Assembly: GCA_004213025.1 (NCBI GenBank)
Contig: SHBC01000034.1
Location: forward strand, 1 to 9,536
DNA: 9,536 nucleotides
DNA from: SAR116 cluster bacterium
GTDB taxonomy: Bacteria; Pseudomonadota; Alphaproteobacteria; Puniceispirillales; Puniceispirillaceae
Direction of reading: 5' to 3'
Shown: piece by piece, positions 7,151 through 9,536 of the stretch
Layout: every line of letters starts with the position of its first letter
How positions within the stretch are numbered: the first letter of the stretch is position 1
Position numbers and translations under genes: made by a program
The notes under the pieces: model-generated
The model's input: the letters and a program-made list of their open reading frames with translations, nothing else
What the model was told of the DNA's origin: nothing
Database searches by the model: none

Positions 7151-8052
7151 CGTACCACCTGCCGATTACGTCTCATTTGAATCTGCCGCCAGATCAGAAC
7201 CAGCAGCAGGATACTGACCGGGGCCGCAACCTCATAGGCGGTGCCAAGGATCGCGCCGGTATATTTCTCGAACAGCCCGATGCCGAAACCGGCACCGATC
7301 ACCGCCGGCAGATTGCCAAGCCCGGCCGCCGTAACGATGGCGAAGGAGCGAACCGAATAGGTGATGCCGTAGAAGGGCTGGATCACCCAGATGATCGAGA
7401 CAAGCACACCCGCCGCGCCGCACAGCGCGGCATTGAAGGCAAAGGTGAAGGCGTAGACACGGTCAATATCGATGCCGAGGACACGCGCCGCACGCGGGTC
7501 CTGCGCGGTGGCGCGAATCGCCTGACCGGCCCGTGAACGCTTCATAAAGATGATCACCCCGGTCGCGATAACACCGGCAAGGACCAGCGTGATCAGCTTC
7601 GAGGACGGCACGGTGACCATGTTGTCGAACGCATCAAACACTGGCAGTTCCATGTCAATGGTCTGCACCTCGGGCCCGAACATCAGGTTCATCACCTGCT
7701 GCAACAGCAGTGACAGGCCGAAGGTCGCCAGCAGTGAGACGAACATGTCCTGGTCAAGGATTCGCCGGATCATCAGAATATAGATGATCCACCCGAACAT
7801 GAACATCACTGGCATCACAATCAGCAGAATCAGCACCAGCGGCACATGCAGCTGGTGCAGGGCCAGGGCCAGATACCCGCCCATGATGACGAAATCACCC
7901 TGCGCCAGGTTCTTGATGTTCATCACACCCCAGACAAGCGCAAGACCGTAGGCGCTCAGCGCAAACACCGCACCAACGAAAATGCCGTCAAGAATGACCT
8001 GCACGTTGATGATCGGTGCCCACACGAACAGAAGTTGTAGATTATCCCACAT
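7147..8052 (-). CDS. livH: Liv-type ABC transporter permease LivH
   Basis: This is the second inner-membrane permease, 301 residues. The conserved GVMNIKNLAQGDFVIMGGY motif is at residues 42-60. The coupling loop RAGQAIRATAQDPRAARVLGI (174-194) is a textbook LivH EAA-type segment, and a C-terminal GLGNLPAVIGAGFGIGLFE motif is present. GAGG eight bases before the ATG at 8052 serves as ribosome site. It is the first gene after the livK terminator, so its transcript comes from read-through or from a promoter inside the AT-rich gap. Confidence 0.96.
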   Translation of the reverse strand: MWDNLQLLFVWAPIINVQVILDGIFVGAVFALSAYGLALVWGVMNIKNLAQGDFVIMGGYLALALHQLHVPLVLILLIVMPVMFMFGWIIYILMIRRILDQDMFVSLLATFGLSLLLQQVMNLMFGPEVQTIDMELPVFDAFDNMVTVPSSKLITLVLAGVIATGVIIFMKRSRAGQAIRATAQDPRAARVLGIDIDRVYAFTFAFNAALCGAAGVLVSIIWVIQPFYGITYSVRSFAIVTAAGLGNLPAVIGAGFGIGLFEKYTGAILGTAYEVAAPVSILLLVLIWRQIQMRRNRQVVR

Positions 8053-8084
8053 ATTCCCTTCCTCGACAGAGATGCGGACTCAGA

Positions 8085-8162
8085 AACTTATCCGTTAAGA
8101 ACCTGTCCATTAAGAAATTATCCATTAAGGCATTTACGCATTAAGACATTTACGCATGAAGA
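8085..8162. repeat. Array of about five imperfect 15-16 bp repeats between the livK terminator and livH
   Basis: Units on the plus strand begin near 8085, 8101, 8116, 8131 and 8147. Each is built on a TTAT-CCATTAAGA-like core, and the last two share TTTACGCAT. The block is clearly more AT-rich than its surroundings. On the minus strand one unit contains GATAAT (8117-8122), a 5 of 6 match to a -10 box, but no good -35 stands at the right distance. It has no open reading frame. It may be noncoding slippage sequence, a promoter, or repeated binding sites. Confidence 0.75.
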
Positions 8163-8188
8163 AAAGGGGGAAGCGACACGCTTCCCCC
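8162..8188 (-). terminator. Rho-independent terminator after livK
   Basis: A perfect 10-bp GC-rich stem (GGGGGAAGCG with CGCTTCCCCC, 8166-8188) and a 3-base loop are followed on the minus strand by TTTT (8162-8165). It lies about 20 bp after the livK stop. Partial termination here would make more substrate-binding protein than membrane components, a common arrangement in binding-protein importers. Confidence 0.88.
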
Positions 8189-8209
8189 GAAAGGTAGGGA
8201 CCTGAGGCC

Positions 8210-9418
8210 TTAGTAGGAGACGTTCCGCGGGAACACCATGTCGCCGGCCTTTTCAACCAGGTTGTACTGGCTGTTGCCGTCGATCTGGCGCATGAACATC
8301 GGCTTGGCGATGTTGTTGCCGTTCTCCGAGAACTTGATGTCACCATAGAAGGTTTCCATCTCGACCGCGGCAATGGCGTCACGGACAGCGTCCTTGTCAA
8401 AGCTGTTGGCAGCTTCGAAAGCCTGCTTGAAGACATAGACAGCGGCCGATGCCTGTGCCGACTGGTACGGCACCGAGGTGTAGGACGGGTTGTCGGCCTT
8501 GAAGCCAGCGTTCCAGTCAGCCGCCGAACCGAACATCGGATCGGACTTGGACAGCGTCTCAACCCACTGTGTCGGGCAGAGGAAGCCGTTGGCGGTCTTC
8601 GGGAACTTTTCCTGGACCTTCGCTGCCTCGCAGTGAGTCATCGCGATCATCGGCACATTGACCTTCATCTCGTCAATCTGACGGGCAGCCGTTGCGGCAC
8701 CCTTCGAGTGACCGGAGATGATCAGGGCATCAGGCTTCAGCGCCTTCACCTTGGTCAGTGTGGTCGACATGTCGGACAGGTCGGCCGGCAGCTGGTCGTC
8801 GATAACGACCTTCATGCCATACTCGTTGATCTTGTCCATCACACCGGCGCGGACGTCCATCGAGAACGGGTCACCCTCGAAAGCCAGCGCGATGCGAACG
8901 TCACCGGGATTTGACGACTTTTCAGCCGCAAAATCGATGGCGGTGGCAAGATACTGCTCGGACGTCGACAGGACGGCGAACAGATATTTGTAACCCTGGG
9001 TGAAGAGCGAGCGCGATGCGCCCTCTGCCTCAACCATCGGCACACCGAACTTTTCCGATACCGGCGCAATGGCCTTTGTCATGCCCGAGCTGTACGGCCC
9101 AAGCATGAATTCGACACCATCCTGCTGGATCAGACGCTCAGCAAGCTGGGCGCCACGAGCCGGGGTCGATTCATCATCGTAGTATTTTACGTCAAGCTTG
9201 TAGCTCTTGCCACCAACCTTTACGCCGCCAGCCTCGTTGATCACCTTGACGGCGTAATCGTAACCACGCTGCGTGTGCAGACCGTTGGTTGCGTACTTTC
9301 CTGTCAGTGAAATCGACGAACCGAGGATGATGGTGTCACCCTCGACCTTTGCCATAGCCGGCGTTGCAAGGCTGACCGCAAGGGCGACGCCTGCCACAAT
9401 ACCATGCTTCATGAACAT
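8210..9418 (-). CDS. livK: Periplasmic Liv-type substrate-binding protein of the ABC importer
   Basis: This captures the ligand in the periplasm and delivers it to LivH/LivM. It has 402 residues. A signal peptide is clear: KHG, a hydrophobic core (VAGVALAVSLA), then the AMA cleavage site, with the mature protein starting near Lys24. Mature features are those of the type I periplasmic-binding fold (Peripla_BP_6): DTIILGSSISLTGKYA near the N-terminus, GYDYAVKVINEAGGV, and GVEFMLGPYSSGMTKAIAPV. Two Cys, in THCEA and FLCPTQ, are close enough to form a disulfide. GGAGG is seven bases before the ATG at 9418; a second in-frame ATG is at 9412. The ligand is not certain: the family binds branched-chain amino acids, amides, urea or aromatic acids, and context raises pseudouridine or a nucleoside as an untested option. 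Confidence 0.95.
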   Translation of the reverse strand: MFMKHGIVAGVALAVSLATPAMAKVEGDTIILGSSISLTGKYATNGLHTQRGYDYAVKVINEAGGVKVGGKSYKLDVKYYDDESTPARGAQLAERLIQQDGVEFMLGPYSSGMTKAIAPVSEKFGVPMVEAEGASRSLFTQGYKYLFAVLSTSEQYLATAIDFAAEKSSNPGDVRIALAFEGDPFSMDVRAGVMDKINEYGMKVVIDDQLPADLSDMSTTLTKVKALKPDALIISGHSKGAATAARQIDEMKVNVPMIAMTHCEAAKVQEKFPKTANGFLCPTQWVETLSKSDPMFGSAADWNAGFKADNPSYTSVPYQSAQASAAVYVFKQAFEAANSFDKDAVRDAIAAVEMETFYGDIKFSENGNNIAKPMFMRQIDGNSQYNLVEKAGDMVFPRNVSY

Positions 9419-9462
9419 TTGGTTTCCTCCGAGAAAATCCTGAAGTCATCGTTGAGCGCAAC

Positions 9463-9491
9463 ACTATGGACAAAGAATCATCTGGCACCAA
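9463..9491 (-). promoter_or_regulatory. Candidate promoter for livK
   Basis: On the minus strand TTGGTG (9486-9491) and CATAGT (9463-9468) are separated by exactly 17 bases. They match the consensus at 3 and 4 of 6 positions, so the call rests mostly on spacing and location 45-75 bp before the ATG. The -35 overlaps the dyad at 9484-9506. Confidence 0.3.
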
Positions 9492-9506
9492 ATCAAATTT
9501 CGTGCC
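9484..9506. promoter_or_regulatory. 23-bp near-perfect dyad upstream of livK, candidate operator
   Basis: The outer arms GGCAC (9484-9488) and GTGCC (9502-9506) and the inner arms AAAT (9490-9493) and ATTT (9497-9500) are symmetric about 9495. Nine of eleven base pairs match. The spacing and AT-rich centre are typical of a dimeric helix-turn-helix operator. No T tract follows on either strand, so it is not a terminator. It covers the candidate -35 box, which would suit repression, or activation from just upstream of another promoter. Confidence 0.55.
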
Positions 9507-9536
9507 TGTGACAAATTGCGGTGAGAAACACCGTTC

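Noticed and set aside
6281..7180. A 299-codon plus-strand frame over livM
   Set aside because: The Asp/Glu/Arg/His-rich translation is the complement of hydrophobic membrane-protein codons. LivM is clearly real.

Overview
The window is a compact, GC-rich stretch in which every supported gene lies on the minus strand. It looks like an alphaproteobacterium, possibly a marine Rhodospirillales or SAR116-type organism. That placement is inferred from base composition, gene density and gene content; no marker gene here fixes it.

From right to left, in the direction of transcription, the layout is as follows. (1) 9419-9536 is an upstream control region with a near-perfect 23-bp dyad and a weak promoter candidate. 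(2) 8210-9418 encodes a secreted Leu/Ile/Val-type (LivK) substrate-binding protein. (3) 8053-8209 holds a strong intrinsic terminator and an AT-rich array of imperfect 15-16 bp repeats. (4) 4339-8052 holds the rest of a complete Liv-type ABC importer: permeases LivH and LivM, then ATPases LivG and LivF, with start and stop codons overlapping. LivF carries an unusual N-terminal tail of about 54 residues made almost only of Lys and Ala. (5) 3064-4320 encodes an MFS transporter with an apparent TTG start. (6) 1192-3056 holds a pseudouridine catabolism pair, a PfkB-family kinase (PsuK-like) and pseudouridine-5'-phosphate glycosidase (PsuG). (7) 1043-1191 is an intergenic stretch with a promoter candidate and a palindrome at the expected transcription start. 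(8) 1-1042 is the N-terminal two thirds of an AMP-forming acyl-CoA synthetase that runs off the left edge.

Gene spacing from livH to psuG (1-17 bp overlaps or gaps of 18 bp or less) suggests one long transcript. It would join a high-affinity importer, a second transporter and the two enzymes that phosphorylate pseudouridine and split it to uracil plus ribose 5-phosphate. A testable reading is that one or both transporters bring in pseudouridine or another nucleoside, although Liv-type systems normally carry amino acids, amides, urea or aromatic acids. The acyl-CoA synthetase appears to have its own promoter.

The most unusual features are the histone-H1-like Lys/Ala tail on LivF and three unrelated short tandem arrays with periods of 14, 15 and 15-16 bp. 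All three arrays sit at gene boundaries: one supplies the psuG stop codon, one codes for a GFTGQ repeat at the PsuK N-terminus, and one lies between the livK terminator and livH.
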